Origin: Oscillibacter hominis
GTDB taxonomy: Bacteria > Bacillota > Clostridia > Oscillospirales > Oscillospiraceae
DNA: 64,000 bases
Reading direction: 5' to 3'
Assembly (NCBI RefSeq): GCF_014334055.1
Contig: NZ_CP060490.1
Location: 310,001-374,000 of the forward strand
The position numbers and the translations under genes are program-made. Shown here in pieces: positions 1 to 13,935 of the stretch (position 1 is its first letter; each line of letters opens with the position of its first letter). The notes beneath the pieces are model-generated. The model saw nothing but the letters and a program-made list of their open reading frames with translations, had not been told where the DNA came from and made no database searches.

Positions 1-29
1 CCCTGGAAGACGGCCTGGACGAAGAATAA
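1..29 (+). CDS. rpoB: RNA polymerase beta subunit, C-terminal end only (partial)
   Basis: Only the last eight codons and the TAA stop (27-29) are inside the window. The frame reads LEDGLDEE, a typical acidic RpoB C-terminus, and the gene lies 45 bp upstream of rpoC on the same strand, the usual rpoBC arrangement. The fragment is too short to prove identity alone; the call rests mainly on position. Confidence 0.7.
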
Positions 30-74
30 TTTAGAAATCGTCCGTTTCTGAATGAGAATAAGGAGGATTTGCAT

Positions 75-3809
<3,735 letters not shown>

Positions 3810-3869
3810 GTTCCCCGCGGCCGCAGGATGGAGCGCATCGGCTGCTCTTCCTAAAAGCTGTCAAAATGC

Positions 3870-3908
3870 AACAACGCCCCGCGGCCTTTTAGGCTGCGGG
3901 GCGTTGTT
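3870..3908. terminator. Bidirectional hairpin between rpoC and the convergent lipoprotein gene
   Basis: Inverted repeat with a 13-bp stem (AACAACGCCCCGC pairing with GCGGGGCGTTGTT) lying between two convergent stop codons. The U-tract is short on both strands, so termination may be imperfect. Confidence 0.7.
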
Positions 3909-3917
3909 CAAAACGGA

Positions 3918-4322
3918 TCAGGGCTTGGGCAGGATGAATTCCTGGGCGCCGAAGGTCTCGCTGGTGACGCTGCCGGCGGGCAGGACAACGACGGGGTTGC
4001 CGTCATCGCTGAGGTGGAATTCCGTTGAGTCGTCGATGGAGACGTATTCGGTGAGGGGCTTTTCCTCCGTGATGGGGAAATACTTGATGTCCGGATTCTT
4101 CTCCATGCGGTTGCCCATCTGCATTTCAATGGTATCTCCGATAAACTCGGCATAGTCCTCGCCGTACAGCTCGGCCAGGGTGGCGGGCTCTGAACTGCCA
4201 TCCCCCTGCGAGGAGGCCAGGGAAGCTGCGTTTTGCGATGCGCTCCCGGAAGGGGCGGGCCCGCAGGCTGCCAAAAGCAGCAGCGCCAGGGCAAGGGGAA
4301 AAAGGGCTGGGATTCGTTTCAT
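3918..4322 (-). CDS. Small secreted lipoprotein of unknown function
   Basis: 134 residues. The first 20 form a lipoprotein signal peptide: MKR, a hydrophobic stretch of Leu/Ala, and the lipobox LLAAC with the lipidated Cys at residue 20. A low-complexity Ser/Ala/Gly linker follows (about 21-45), then an acidic soluble domain of about 90 residues that I do not recognise. AAGGAGG precedes the ATG at good spacing. It stands alone, convergent to rpoC, with its own terminator. The protein should be anchored to the outer face of the membrane; its role is unknown. Confidence 0.8.
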   Translation of the reverse strand: MKRIPALFPLALALLLLAACGPAPSGSASQNAASLASSQGDGSSEPATLAELYGEDYAEFIGDTIEMQMGNRMEKNPDIKYFPITEEKPLTEYVSIDDSTEFHLSDDGNPVVVLPAGSVTSETFGAQEFILPKP

Positions 4323-4532
4323 GTCGGATTCCTCCTTCGTCTTGTAAACATTGTTGACTGTACCGGATAGACGGCGGAAGGCGAAAAAAAGTTTGAACCC
4401 CGGGCCCGCCTCGAACCGATCCGGCCGCTCCGGGGCGCCGGAGAAATATGGATGGTAAATTCCCGATAAAATGGGAGGAAGGGGAAATACGGACGAATCC
4501 CGGACAAACCGGACAATTTTTCGGGATTTCTA

Positions 4533-4561
4533 TTGACGATCCCATCCAGGCATGATATAAT
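4533..4561 (+). promoter_or_regulatory. Sigma-A-type promoter of the L7Ae-rpsL-rpsG-fusA unit
   Basis: TTGACG (4533-4538), a 17-bp spacer and a perfect TATAAT (4556-4561). It lies about 60 bp upstream of the L7Ae-like gene in the otherwise empty 4323-4620 stretch, where I see no further gene. Confidence 0.85.
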
Positions 4562-4620
4562 TCTAATCCGCGCGGAATGTTGTCCGCGAATTTCGCCATG
4601 CGAATCAGGAGGAATGCTCC

Positions 4621-4863
4621 ATGTTGGAGGAACTGGCCTCCCGGGACAAGGTCATTGGCGTGAAACAGTCCCGCAGGGCCATCGCCGAAGGGAAGGCTGC
4701 CAAGGCGTTTTTTGCCTGTGACGCCGATCCCGCCGTGCTGGAGGGCCTGCGGCTCGGCTGTGCCGAACAGGGAGTCCCCACAGAGGAGGACCACAGCATG
4801 TCCGAGCTGGGACGCGCCTGCCGCATTTCAGTGGGGGCTGCCGTGGCGGTCCTGCTGAAGTAG
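4621..4863 (+). CDS. L7Ae/YbxF-family K-turn RNA-binding protein
   Basis: 80 residues, matching the short bacterial L7Ae-like proteins (YbxF/YlxQ type) that bind kink-turn RNA. The N-terminus VIGVKQSRRAI and the following KAAKAFFACDADP strand-helix pattern fit the family, as does the C-terminal GRACRISVGAAVAVLL. The gene directly upstream of rpsL at the head of the str operon is the same context as B. subtilis ybxF. AGGAGG at 4607-4612 is 8 nt before the ATG. In B. subtilis this paralogue binds K-turns but its physiological role is not settled. Confidence 0.9.
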   Translation: MLEELASRDKVIGVKQSRRAIAEGKAAKAFFACDADPAVLEGLRLGCAEQGVPTEEDHSMSELGRACRISVGAAVAVLLK

Positions 4864-4867
4864 TTTT

Positions 4868-4898
4868 TTTCGGAATATTTTACCGTATTCCGCAAAAA
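4868..4898 (+). other. Hairpin in the rpsL leader
   Basis: CGGAATA (4871-4877) pairs with TATTCCG (4886-4892); the arms are flanked by a T-run before and an A-run after, which extends the possible stem. It lies between the L7Ae-like gene and rpsL. No U-tract follows on the + strand, so it is not a normal terminator; it may shape mRNA processing or ribosomal-protein feedback. Confidence 0.5.
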
Positions 4899-4951
4899 AT
4901 ATAGCCTGATGCGTTTTGCACCGGCAAGAATATCAAAGAAAGGAGAACAGT

Positions 4952-5368
4952 ATGCCTACTTTTAATCAGTTGGTCAGAAAGGGAAGAGAACAGGCTACCT
5001 ACAAGTCCAATTCTCCCGCCATGCAGTATGGTCTGAACACCTTGAAGAACAAGAACACAGATCTGCCCTCTCCCCAGAAGAGAGGCGTGTGCACCGCCGT
5101 GAGAACTGCGACCCCCAAGAAGCCGAACTCTGCACTGCGTAAGATCGCCCGTGTGCGTCTTACCAACGGTTACGAAGTCACCGCCTATATCCCCGGCGTG
5201 GGTCACTCCCTGCAGGAGCACTCCGTCGTGATGATCCGCGGCGGTCGTGTCAAGGATCTGCCTGGTGTCCGTTACCACATCATCCGCGGCACGCTGGACA
5301 CCCAGGGCGTCTCCGGCCGTATGCAGGCTCGTTCCAAGTACGGCGCCAAGAGACCCAAGTCCAAGTAA
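4952..5368 (+). CDS. rpsL: 30S ribosomal protein S12
   Basis: 138 residues, the longer Gram-positive form. It carries the universally conserved decoding-centre motif [13 protein letters not shown] (about residues 52-64) and [13 protein letters not shown]. The Lys residues equivalent to E. coli K42 (residue 56 here) and K87 are both Lys, the streptomycin-sensitive state. The ATG at 4952 is chosen because AAAGGAG (4939-4944) precedes it; a TTG further upstream has no ribosome site. It is part of the str operon. Confidence 0.99.
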   Translation: MPTFNQLVRKGREQATYKSNSPAMQYGLNTLKNKNTDLPSPQKRGVCTAVRTATPKKPNSALRKIARVRLTNGYEVTAYIPGVGHSLQEHSVVMIRGGRVKDLPGVRYHIIRGTLDTQGVSGRMQARSKYGAKRPKSK

Positions 5369-5495
5369 GGACAAAATTGAAAGCTGTTCCGAATAGGCTG
5401 ATATAAAAGTAGCAGTCCTCTTTGGCAGCTCACGGAAGGCGGGTGCCTTTCGAGTACCTATGAAATCATAGATTATTATGAAGGAGGGAAGCATA

Positions 5496-5966
5496 GTGCC
5501 CAGAAGAGGAAATGTTCCCAAAAGAGAAATCTTGCCCGATCCCATCTACGGCTCCGTACTGGTGACCAAGCTGGTCAACAGCATCATGCTGGACGGCAAA
5601 AAAGGCGTTGCTCAGAAGGTTGTCTACGGTGCTTTCGACACAGTGAAAGAAAAGACTGAGAAGGATCCCCTTGAGGTATTCACTCAGGCAATGGAAAATA
5701 TCATGCCCAGCCTGGAGGTCAAGGCCCGCCGTGTGGGCGGCGCCACCTATCAGGTTCCTATGGAAGTCCGCCCCGCACGGCGTCAGACCCTGGGTCTGCG
5801 CTGGCTGACCGCCTATGCCCGCGCCCGCAGTGAGAAGACCATGGCGGAGCGTCTGGCCGGCGAGATTATGGATGCTGCCAATAACACCGGCAGCGCAGTG
5901 AAAAAGCGTGAGGATACGCACAAGATGGCCGAGTCCAACAAGGCGTTCGCACACTTCCGCTGGTAA
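5496..5966 (+). CDS. rpsG: 30S ribosomal protein S7
   Basis: 156 residues, exactly the usual S7 length. It contains the conserved [16 protein letters not shown] and [11 protein letters not shown] segments that contact 16S rRNA. The start is GTG at 5496, with AAGGAGG at 5481-5487 eight nt upstream; an in-frame ATG at 5478 has no such site and would add six residues not seen in S7. The 127-nt gap after rpsL is longer than usual for the operon and could hold a leader or weak internal promoter. Confidence 0.99.
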   Translation: MPRRGNVPKREILPDPIYGSVLVTKLVNSIMLDGKKGVAQKVVYGAFDTVKEKTEKDPLEVFTQAMENIMPSLEVKARRVGGATYQVPMEVRPARRQTLGLRWLTAYARARSEKTMAERLAGEIMDAANNTGSAVKKREDTHKMAESNKAFAHFRW

Positions 5967-5978
5967 GAGGAGAACAGT

Positions 5979-8090
5979 ATGCCAAGAAAAACACCTCTCC
6001 AAAATACAAGAAATATCGGAATTATGGCCCACATCGATGCAGGAAAGACCACCACGACGGAGCGTATCCTGTACTACACCGGTGTGAACTATAAGATCGG
6101 TGAAACCCACGATGGTACTGCTACCATGGACTGGATGGCCCAGGAGCAAGAGCGCGGCATCACCATCACTTCCGCTGCCACCACCTGCTTCTGGACTGGC
6201 TCCAAGAACCAGTTCCCCCAGACCCGGATCAACATCATCGACACCCCGGGCCACGTGGACTTCACCGTGGAAGTGGAGCGCTCGCTGCGTGTGCTGGACG
6301 GCTCCGTGACTGTGCTGTGCGCCAAGGGCGGCGTGGAGCCCCAGTCTGAGACCGTGTGGCGCCAGGCCGACAACTACAAAGTCCCCCGCATGATCTATGT
6401 CAACAAGATGGACATCATGGGCGCTGATTTTTACAACGTCCTGCGTATGGTCCACGACCGGCTCAAGTGCAATGCGGTGCCCATCCAGCTGCCCATCGGC
6501 AAGGAGGACACCTTCAAGGGCATTGTGGACCTGATCGAGATGAACGCGGATGTCTATTACGACGACCTGGGCAAGGACATGCGTGTGGAGTCCATCCCTG
6601 AGGACATGGTGGACCTGGCCAACGAGTACCGCGAAAAGCTGATGGACGCCGTGGCCATGGTGGACGAGGAGTTGATGGAGCTGTATCTGGGCGGCGAGGA
6701 GATCCCCACCGACCGGATCCGCAAGGCCATCCGTGAGGCCACCATCGCCAATGAGATGGTACCCGTCACCTGCGGCACCTCCTACAAGAACAAGGGCGTG
6801 CAGAAGCTGCTGGATGCCATTGTGGATTTCATGCCCTCCCCCACGGATATTCCCGCCATCAAGGGTGTGAACCCCGACAGCGGCGAGGAGGACGAGCGTC
6901 CCTCCGACGACAACGCGCCCTTCTCCGCCCTGGCCTTTAAGATCATGACCGACCCCTTCGTTGGCCGCCTGAGCTTTTTCCGTGTGTATTCCGGCCATTT
7001 GACCACCGGCTCTTCCGTGCTCAACAGCACCAAGGGGCAGAAGGAGCGCATCGGCCGGATTCTGCAGATGCACGCCAACCACAGAGAGGACATCGACGAG
7101 GTGTTCTCCGGTGACATTGAAGCCGCCGTGGGCCTGAAGAACACCACCACCGGCGACACCCTTTGCGATGAAAAGCATCCCATCATTCTGGAGTCCATGG
7201 AATTCCCCGACCCGGTCATCCGCGTCGCCATCGAGCCCAAGACCAAGGCTGGTCAGGAGAAGATGGGCGTTGCGCTGATGAAGCTGGCTGAAGAGGATCC
7301 CACCTTCAAGACCTGGACCGATGAAGAGACCGGCCAGACCATCATCGCCGGCATGGGCGAGCTCCATCTGGAGATCATCGTCGACCGCCTGCTCCGCGAG
7401 TTCAAGGTGGAGGCCAATGTGGGCGCTCCCCAGGTCGCCTACAAGGAGACCATCAAGAAGGCTGTGGATCAGGATACCAAATATGCCCGCCAGTCCGGCG
7501 GTAAGGGCCAGTACGGCCACGTCAAGATCCACGTGGAACCCAACGAGTCCGGCAAGGGCTATGAGTTCGTCAATGCCGTGGTGGGCGGTGCCGTGCCCAA
7601 GGAGTATATCCCCGCCGTGGACGCCGGTATCCAGGGCGCCATGCTGGGCGGTGTGCTGGCCGGATATCCTGTTGTGGACGTCAAGGTCACGCTGTTCGAT
7701 GGTTCCTACCACGAAGTCGACTCCTCCGAAATGGCGTTTAAGATCGCAGGCTCCATGGCCTTCAAGGAGGCTATGCGCAAAGCCGATCCCACGCTGTTAG
7801 AGCCCATCATGAAGGTCTGTGTCATCGTCCCCGACGAGTATATGGGCGACGTCATCGGCGACCTGAACAGCCGCCGCGGCCAGATCCAGGGCTTTGAAGC
7901 CCGTCCCGGCGCACAGCAGATCGACGCCTTTGTGCCTCTGGCCGAGATGTTTGGCTATGCCACGGATCTCCGGTCCCGCACGCAGGGCCGCGGTCAGTAC
8001 ACCATGGAGCCCTCCCACTATATCGAAATCCCCAAGAGCATCCGGGACAAGATTGTGGAGACCCGCTCCGCCGGGAAGAACGAACAGTAA
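5979..8090 (+). CDS. fusA: Translation elongation factor G
   Basis: 703-residue GTPase that drives translocation. G-domain motifs are intact: AHIDAGKTT (G1, about 16-24), the RGITI switch I, DTPGHVDF (G3) and NKMD (G4). Domains II-V follow, with the domain [15 protein letters not shown] segment and the [19 protein letters not shown] region of domain V. AGAGGAGA precedes the ATG; only 12 nt separate it from rpsG. Length and motifs are those of canonical EF-G, not a ribosome-protection relative. Confidence 0.99.
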   Translation: MPRKTPLQNTRNIGIMAHIDAGKTTTTERILYYTGVNYKIGETHDGTATMDWMAQEQERGITITSAATTCFWTGSKNQFPQTRINIIDTPGHVDFTVEVERSLRVLDGSVTVLCAKGGVEPQSETVWRQADNYKVPRMIYVNKMDIMGADFYNVLRMVHDRLKCNAVPIQLPIGKEDTFKGIVDLIEMNADVYYDDLGKDMRVESIPEDMVDLANEYREKLMDAVAMVDEELMELYLGGEEIPTDRIRKAIREATIANEMVPVTCGTSYKNKGVQKLLDAIVDFMPSPTDIPAIKGVNPDSGEEDERPSDDNAPFSALAFKIMTDPFVGRLSFFRVYSGHLTTGSSVLNSTKGQKERIGRILQMHANHREDIDEVFSGDIEAAVGLKNTTTGDTLCDEKHPIILESMEFPDPVIRVAIEPKTKAGQEKMGVALMKLAEEDPTFKTWTDEETGQTIIAGMGELHLEIIVDRLLREFKVEANVGAPQVAYKETIKKAVDQDTKYARQSGGKGQYGHVKIHVEPNESGKGYEFVNAVVGGAVPKEYIPAVDAGIQGAMLGGVLAGYPVVDVKVTLFDGSYHEVDSSEMAFKIAGSMAFKEAMRKADPTLLEPIMKVCVIVPDEYMGDVIGDLNSRRGQIQGFEARPGAQQIDAFVPLAEMFGYATDLRSRTQGRGQYTMEPSHYIEIPKSIRDKIVETRSAGKNEQ

Positions 8091-8098
8091 AATAACTG

Positions 8099-8127
8099 TT
8101 GCTTTTCCCCGCGATTTACTGTAAAAT
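8099..8127 (+). promoter_or_regulatory. Candidate tuf promoter
   Basis: TTGCTT (8099-8104), a 17-bp spacer and TAAAAT (8122-8127) in the 103-bp fusA-tuf gap. It could give tuf extra transcription beyond the str operon, as is common for this highly expressed gene. Confidence 0.55.
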
Positions 8128-8193
8128 GGCAACGATAACGTATTTTATCTTGCTGAATGTTTGAAATCGTAATTTGTTAGGAGGATTTTTCAA

Positions 8194-9396
<1,203 letters not shown>

Positions 9397-9410
9397 TTTT
9401 AGTCTGCCTG

Positions 9411-9440
9411 AAAAAGAGGAGCCTTTTGGCTCCTCTTTTT
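9411..9440. terminator. Strong intrinsic terminator after tuf
   Basis: AAAAAGAGGAGCC, a TTTT loop and GGCTCCTCTTTTT with a T-run. The A-run on the other side makes it usable by the convergent DUF4830 gene too. Confidence 0.95.
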
Positions 9441-9474
9441 TTCATGTAACCCACCGCCGAGCTCGTCACAGATG

Positions 9475-9960
9475 CTACCGGGAACTGGAGCCCTCGCCCT
9501 CTTGGTCCGGAAAACGCAGGGTAGACTGGAACCCATCCTCGCCGGCCATAAAGAGGTCGCCAGCGATGACATTCCCGGCGCACAGATAGAGGTTGGCCTG
9601 CACATCGGAGGCAGCGCCGGGATAGTTGGTGATCCGATAGGTAAAGCGCTCCACCCGGCGGCCCAGGTAGTCGGTCAGGTCAAACCCCTGCTGTTTCTGG
9701 AGGTCGTTATAAGAGGCGTAGGTGTCCGCCCCATCCTCGGGCAGCAAAAGCTCCAGGGTTTCCACCGGGTCCGGAGCCACCTCCCAGCCCAGGGACTCCA
9801 GATAGGCCACCCGCTGTTCGTTTGTCTCAATCTGCTGAGGGATGGGCAGCCCCTCCTCACGGTGCAGCGCACCGCTCAGCAAAATCAGGCCGATTGCAGC
9901 AAGAGCGCCCAACAATACCCAAATCACGGCCTTTCGCTTGGTCATCGTAACAATCCACAT
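9475..9960 (-). CDS. DUF4830-type membrane-anchored protein
   Basis: 161 residues. One N-terminal transmembrane segment (about residues 11-30) follows the positive MTKRK, so the rest is probably outside the cell. The soluble part has the pattern I associate with DUF4830 in Clostridia: RVAYLESLGWEV, a Pro/Glu strand, YNDLQKQQGFDLTDY and RFTYRITNYPG. Function is unknown. AGGAGGG precedes the ATG by 7 nt. The family name comes from memory of the pattern and has not been checked by a profile search. Confidence 0.75.
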   Translation of the reverse strand: MWIVTMTKRKAVIWVLLGALAAIGLILLSGALHREEGLPIPQQIETNEQRVAYLESLGWEVAPDPVETLELLLPEDGADTYASYNDLQKQQGFDLTDYLGRRVERFTYRITNYPGAASDVQANLYLCAGNVIAGDLFMAGEDGFQSTLRFPDQEGEGSSSR

Positions 9961-10043
9961 AAAACTTCCCTCCTACAGATTCCTTATTACTTTTCCCCTG
10001 AATTTATGCTATGATATCCAAAAGGATGGAAAGAGGCGAGCGG

Positions 10044-10763
10044 ATGGAGAAACTGCGGCTGGATAAAATTGTATCCGCCACCGGGCTTTATTCCCGCCGG
10101 GAGGTCAAGGCGCTGGTGCGCCAGGGCAGGATCCTGGCGGATGGAAGGCCGGTGCGTTCGGCGGATGAGAAGTTTGACCCGGAGGAAACGGAACTCCTTC
10201 TGGATGGGGAACGGATCGACTATCAGGAATACACCTATCTTATGATGAATAAGCCTGCGGGAGTCCTCTCCGCCACGGAGGACGCCAAAGGGCGGACGGT
10301 GCTCTCTCTTTTGCCGCCGGAGCTGCAAAAGAGAAACCTCTTCCCGGTGGGGCGGCTGGATAAGGATACGGAGGGGCTTTTGCTGCTGACCAACGACGGC
10401 CCCCTGGCCCATGAGCTGCTCTCGCCCAGGCACCATGTGGATAAAGTCTACTATGCCCGGGTGGAAGGGGAAGTGGACGCATCGGACTGCAGGGCCTTTG
10501 CAGAGGGTATGACGCTGGGAGACGGGCTCCGGTGCATGCCGGCGCAGCTTCGCATCGGCGACGCGCCGGACACCTGCTATGTGACGCTACAGGAGGGGAA
10601 ATTCCATCAGGTCAAGCGGATGCTGGCCGACAGGGGAAAACCGGTGAAATACCTGAAACGACTGCGAATGGGCAATTTGACGTTAGATTCGAAACTTTCC
10701 CCGGGAGCCTTTCGTTTTTTGTCATCGGACGAATTAAAAAACTTAAAAAATTTTGGAAGGTGA
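10044..10763 (+). CDS. 16S rRNA pseudouridine synthase, RsuA/RluB family
   Basis: 239 residues that isomerise a uridine in rRNA. An N-terminal S4 RNA-binding domain (about 1-60, RLDKIVSATG...LVRQGRILADG) is followed by the catalytic domain with GRLDKDTEGLLLLTNDG (catalytic Asp in GRLDKDT) and the C-terminal KFHQVKRML motif. Among the subfamilies, RsuA (U516) is the closest in overall look but RluB is not excluded. The ATG at 10044 has GAGG 7 nt upstream; in-frame ATGs at 10011 and 10026 would add residues before the S4 domain. Confidence 0.9.
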   Translation: MEKLRLDKIVSATGLYSRREVKALVRQGRILADGRPVRSADEKFDPEETELLLDGERIDYQEYTYLMMNKPAGVLSATEDAKGRTVLSLLPPELQKRNLFPVGRLDKDTEGLLLLTNDGPLAHELLSPRHHVDKVYYARVEGEVDASDCRAFAEGMTLGDGLRCMPAQLRIGDAPDTCYVTLQEGKFHQVKRMLADRGKPVKYLKRLRMGNLTLDSKLSPGAFRFLSSDELKNLKNFGR

Positions 10764-10781
10764 GTTGGATTTTTTCCAATG

Positions 10782-10813
10782 TTCAACAAAAAACCCCAAG
10801 TTTTTTTGTTGAA
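10782..10813. terminator. AT-rich inverted repeat after the pseudouridine synthase gene
   Basis: TTCAACAAAAAAC (10782-10794) pairs with GTTTTTTTGTTGAA (10800-10813), with one extra T. A second smaller AT-rich hairpin (TTGGA/TCCAA, 10765-10779) lies just before. Their low GC differs from the other terminators here, so strength is uncertain. Confidence 0.5.
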
Positions 10814-10828
10814 AAAAGAAAAAACTTC

Positions 10829-10857
10829 TTGCATTGTGACAAGTTTCCCGTTATAAT
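10829..10857 (+). promoter_or_regulatory. Promoter of the PucR-type regulator gene
   Basis: TTGCAT (10829-10834), 17-bp spacer, TATAAT (10852-10857), about 60 bp before the start codon. Confidence 0.75.
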
Positions 10858-10917
10858 ATCTGTGTTGACAGATTGCACAAATAAGGACTGTGAGCCCTTT
10901 TAAGAGGAGGAGAACAG

Positions 10918-12009
10918 ATGTCAGGAAGAATTTTTCAAAATGTTGTCCTGCAGCTGAAGGAAAACACGGATCGCACCATAGGTGTGATCGACGGCGAGGG
11001 TATTGTCATTGCCTGCAGTGAACTCTCCATGATCGGCCAGCGGTGGCCCGACTATGTAAGTGCCATCAACAATGCCGACGGCGCCATCATCACCTCCGAC
11101 GGAAAGACCTTCAAGGCCCTGGCGGGCTGGGGCGCACAGTTTGACTATGCGGCTTTTGTCTCCGGGGACAATGAGATCAGCAGGACGGTCTGCGCCATGT
11201 CCACCGTGTCCCTCAATTCGGCCAAGGCCTATTATGAGGAAAAGCATGACAGAGGCTCCTTTGTCAAGGACATCATCTCCGACAACATCATGTTGGGGGA
11301 TATCTACATGCGGGCCAAGGAACTGCGGGTGGCCACCGACGTGCCCCGGGGCGTATTTGTGGTGCGCTCTTTGAAAAAGGGCGAGTCCGTGCCCATCGAT
11401 GTGCTGCAGGCCCAGTTCCCGGACCGCCAGAACGATTTTGTGCTCAGTGTGGGCGAGGGCGACGTGGTGCTGATCCACCAGGTGGGTGAGAGCGCCGGCA
11501 TCAAGGAGCTGAACAAAGTGGCCTCCACGCTGGAGGAATCGCTGCGCAGCGGGGCGGAGAGCACGGTGGTCGTGGGCATCGGCACCGTGGCGAACCATCT
11601 GCGCGAGCTGGCGAAATCCTACAAGGAAGCCCAGATCGCCATCGAGGTGGGCAAGGTCTTCGACACGGAGAAGTACATCGTCAATTATGAGAACCTGGGG
11701 ATCGGCCGGCTGATCTATCAGCTGCCCACCACACTCTGTGAGATGTTCCTCCAGGAGGTATTTAAGAAAAACCCCATCGATGCCCTGGACCATGAGACGC
11801 TCTTTACCATCCACAAGTTCTTTGACAACAACCTGAACGTGTCGGAGACGGCGCGCAAGCTGTTCGTCCACCGGAACACCCTGGTCTACCGGCTGGAGAA
11901 GATCAAAAAGCTCACCGGCTTGGACCTGCGTGAGTTCGACGACGCCATCACCTTCAAGGTGGCCCTGATGGTCAAGAAATACCTGACCTCCCGGGGGATC
12001 GATGCCTGA
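10918..12009 (+). CDS. PucR/CdaR-type transcriptional regulator
   Basis: 363 residues. The C-terminal 60-70 residues form the PucR helix-turn-helix: FFDNNLNVSETARKLFVHRNTLVYRLEKI. The middle (about 125-270) fits the GGDEF-like domain of CdaR proteins (VVVGIGTVANHLRELAKSY). The N-terminal ligand domain does not look like a sugar-diacid domain I can name. A single-gene unit with its own promoter and a strong terminator, just upstream of ftsEX; the signal and targets are unknown. AAGAGGAGGAG precedes the ATG. Confidence 0.85.
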   Translation: MSGRIFQNVVLQLKENTDRTIGVIDGEGIVIACSELSMIGQRWPDYVSAINNADGAIITSDGKTFKALAGWGAQFDYAAFVSGDNEISRTVCAMSTVSLNSAKAYYEEKHDRGSFVKDIISDNIMLGDIYMRAKELRVATDVPRGVFVVRSLKKGESVPIDVLQAQFPDRQNDFVLSVGEGDVVLIHQVGESAGIKELNKVASTLEESLRSGAESTVVVGIGTVANHLRELAKSYKEAQIAIEVGKVFDTEKYIVNYENLGIGRLIYQLPTTLCEMFLQEVFKKNPIDALDHETLFTIHKFFDNNLNVSETARKLFVHRNTLVYRLEKIKKLTGLDLREFDDAITFKVALMVKKYLTSRGIDA

Positions 12010-12015
12010 GGAAGG

Positions 12016-12049
12016 ATTCCGCGCGGCAAAAGCCGTGCGGAATTTTTTT
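12016..12049 (+). terminator. Strong intrinsic terminator after the PucR-type gene
   Basis: ATTCCGCGCGGC, AAAA loop, GCCGTGCGGAAT and a run of seven T. It separates the regulator from ftsEX. Confidence 0.95.
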
Positions 12050-12104
12050 ATATGCACGGACCGTCCAAACCGGAATCTTTTTTGCGATTTTTTTACGTTC
12101 CCTG

Positions 12105-12133
12105 TTGCGAAAGGAAAAAGACTTCGATATAAT
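12105..12133 (+). promoter_or_regulatory. Promoter of the ftsEX-M23 operon
   Basis: TTGCGA (12105-12110), 17-bp spacer, TATAAT (12128-12133). It leaves a leader of about 210 nt before ftsE. That leader contains an open frame from ATG 12143 that runs into ftsE in another frame; nothing supports its being translated. No other feature seen in 12050-12353. Confidence 0.75.
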
Positions 12134-12353
12134 AAGAACGATATGGAATTATGTCGACTACAAGGGATTGTGGTCGAACAAAACGATATGGTTAAGGAAG
12201 CGGAGCGGGACTGGCGTTTAAAACGGCCTATGACGCGCGCTTCCTTTGACTGGACAAAAGGCCAGCGGCCGCCTGCGGCGCCAACGCCAACGGAGTTTAA
12301 AAGGATTCAGGTTCAGCTGGTTGATTATGAATGCCATACTGTGAGGGAGAAGC

Positions 12354-13040
12354 ATGATACGTTTGAAGGATGTGGAGCTGGAGTATCCCAACGGTGCCCA
12401 GGCGATCCGCGGTATTACCATGACCATTGAGGATGGAGAGTTTGTCTTTATGGTGGGGCCCTCCGGCTCGGGAAAATCCACCATCATCAAGCTGCTGACA
12501 GCTGAGATCGAGCCCACGGCGGGGCGGATCATGGTCAACGGGTTCAGCATGAACAACATTTCCCAGCGCCAGATTCCCCTGATGCGGCGCACCATCGGCG
12601 TCATTTTTCAGGACTTCCGGCTGATCGAGAAAAAATCGGTCTACGACAATCTGTCCTTTGCCATGCGGGCGGTGGGGGCCTCTCCCAAGGAGATCAAAAA
12701 CCGCATCCCCTATGTACTGGAGTTGGTGGGCCTGGACAACAAGGGCCGCCGCCTGCCCTCGGAGCTCTCCGGCGGTGAGCAGCAGCGCGTGGCCATCGCC
12801 CGGGCACTGGTGAACAACCCCGCCACCATCATCGCCGACGAGCCCACCGGCAACCTGGACCCCGCCCGGTCATTGGAAATCATGATGCTGCTGGAACGGA
12901 TCAACGCCCTGGGTACCACTGTGGTGGTGGTGACCCATGAAAAGGATTTGGTGGACCGCTTTTCCAAGCGGGTGATCGCCCTGGAACAGGGAAAGATCGT
13001 CAACGACGGACACGCCTATTATGGAGGGCCCCAGCAATGA
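12354..13040 (+). CDS. ftsE: Cell division ABC transporter ATP-binding protein FtsE
   Basis: 228-residue ABC ATPase that, with FtsX, activates peptidoglycan hydrolases at the division site or cell wall. Walker A GPSGSGKST (35-43), signature LSGGEQQRVAIARAL, Walker B TIIADEPTGNLD and the switch His in VVVTHEKD are all intact. GAGGGAGAA precedes the ATG. The stop overlaps the ftsX start (ATGA), so the two are translationally coupled. Confidence 0.97.
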   Translation: MIRLKDVELEYPNGAQAIRGITMTIEDGEFVFMVGPSGSGKSTIIKLLTAEIEPTAGRIMVNGFSMNNISQRQIPLMRRTIGVIFQDFRLIEKKSVYDNLSFAMRAVGASPKEIKNRIPYVLELVGLDNKGRRLPSELSGGEQQRVAIARALVNNPATIIADEPTGNLDPARSLEIMMLLERINALGTTVVVVTHEKDLVDRFSKRVIALEQGKIVNDGHAYYGGPQQ

Positions 13041-13924
13041 GAAAACACGATTTCGGCTACTTCTTTCACGAGGGCCTGTCCAATATGTTCAGCCACGGCT
13101 TCATGTCCTTCGCCGCCGTTGGCATCACCGTGGCCTGCCTTTTGATTATGGGCACCTTCACCCTGGTGGCGGTCAATGCCGACGCAAATCTGAAGGACCT
13201 GGAAAATGAGAACGAGATTCTGGCCTTTGTGGACGAAAGCCTTTCCGAGGAGGAGGCCAGGGCGCTGGAGCAGAAGCTCACGGCAATTCCCAACGTCACC
13301 TCCGCTACCTTTGTCAGCCGGGAGGAGGCCCTGGCCTCCTTTGCGGAGGAGCACCCGGAGGAGGCGCTGTTCCAGGATCTGGACCCGGAGATTTTCCGCC
13401 ACCGCTACGCCGTCCACGTGGCGGACCTGAAGCTCCAGGGCGAGACGGGCGAGCGGATCAAAGAGGTCAGCGGCATTGCCAAGATCAATGTCTATGAGGA
13501 GATTTCCAACGGCTTCATCACCGTCCGCAACATTGCCAGCGTGGTGTGCGCGGCGCTGATCGTGATTTTGTTTGTGGTCTCCGTCTTCATCATCTCCAAC
13601 ACCATCAAGCTCACCACCTTCGACCGGCGGGATGAAATCGCGATCATGAAGATGGTGGGCGCCACCAACGGCTTTATCCGCTGGCCCTTTGTCTATGAGG
13701 GCCTGATGATCGGGTTTATGGGCGCGGTCATCGCCTTTTTGCTCCAGTGGCTTCTCTATGAGGCTGTGGCCAAGGGCGTGGCCGGGTCCGACACCATGCA
13801 GCTTTTGAAGGTGGTGGATTTCTCCACCATGTGGAAGCCGGTGGCCGCGGTCTTCGCCGGCACCGGGCTGCTGGTGGGCGTGGGCGGAAGCCTGACTGCG
13901 ATTCGCCGCTTTTTGCAGGTATAG
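13037..13924 (+). CDS. ftsX: Cell division protein FtsX
   Basis: 295-residue membrane partner of FtsE. One transmembrane helix near residues 20-45, a large extracellular loop (about 50-165), then three helices at about 170-195, 220-245 and 270-290, the standard FtsX topology. The cytoplasmic TTFDRRDEIAIMKMVGATNGFI segment between helices is the family hallmark. It overlaps ftsE by 4 nt and is followed 11 nt later by the M23 hydrolase gene, a likely FtsEX effector. Confidence 0.97.
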   Translation: MRKHDFGYFFHEGLSNMFSHGFMSFAAVGITVACLLIMGTFTLVAVNADANLKDLENENEILAFVDESLSEEEARALEQKLTAIPNVTSATFVSREEALASFAEEHPEEALFQDLDPEIFRHRYAVHVADLKLQGETGERIKEVSGIAKINVYEEISNGFITVRNIASVVCAALIVILFVVSVFIISNTIKLTTFDRRDEIAIMKMVGATNGFIRWPFVYEGLMIGFMGAVIAFLLQWLLYEAVAKGVAGSDTMQLLKVVDFSTMWKPVAAVFAGTGLLVGVGGSLTAIRRFLQV

Positions 13925-13935
13925 GAGGGCTGCGG

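Noticed and set aside
69..74. TTG at 69 as rpoC start
   Set aside because: It is only 2 nt from the AGGAGG site; ATG at 75 has the right spacing.
4380..4450. Possible tRNA-like sequence upstream of the L7Ae-like gene (TTTGAACC and TCGAACC strings)
   Set aside because: No cloverleaf can be drawn by eye and no acceptor stem pairing.
5466..7712. 748-residue open frame antisense to rpsG and fusA
   Set aside because: Same pattern of antisense shadow; no ribosome site and no recognisable motif.
12002..12430. 142-residue frame spanning the ftsE leader
   Set aside because: It crosses a strong terminator and overlaps ftsE in another frame; no motif.
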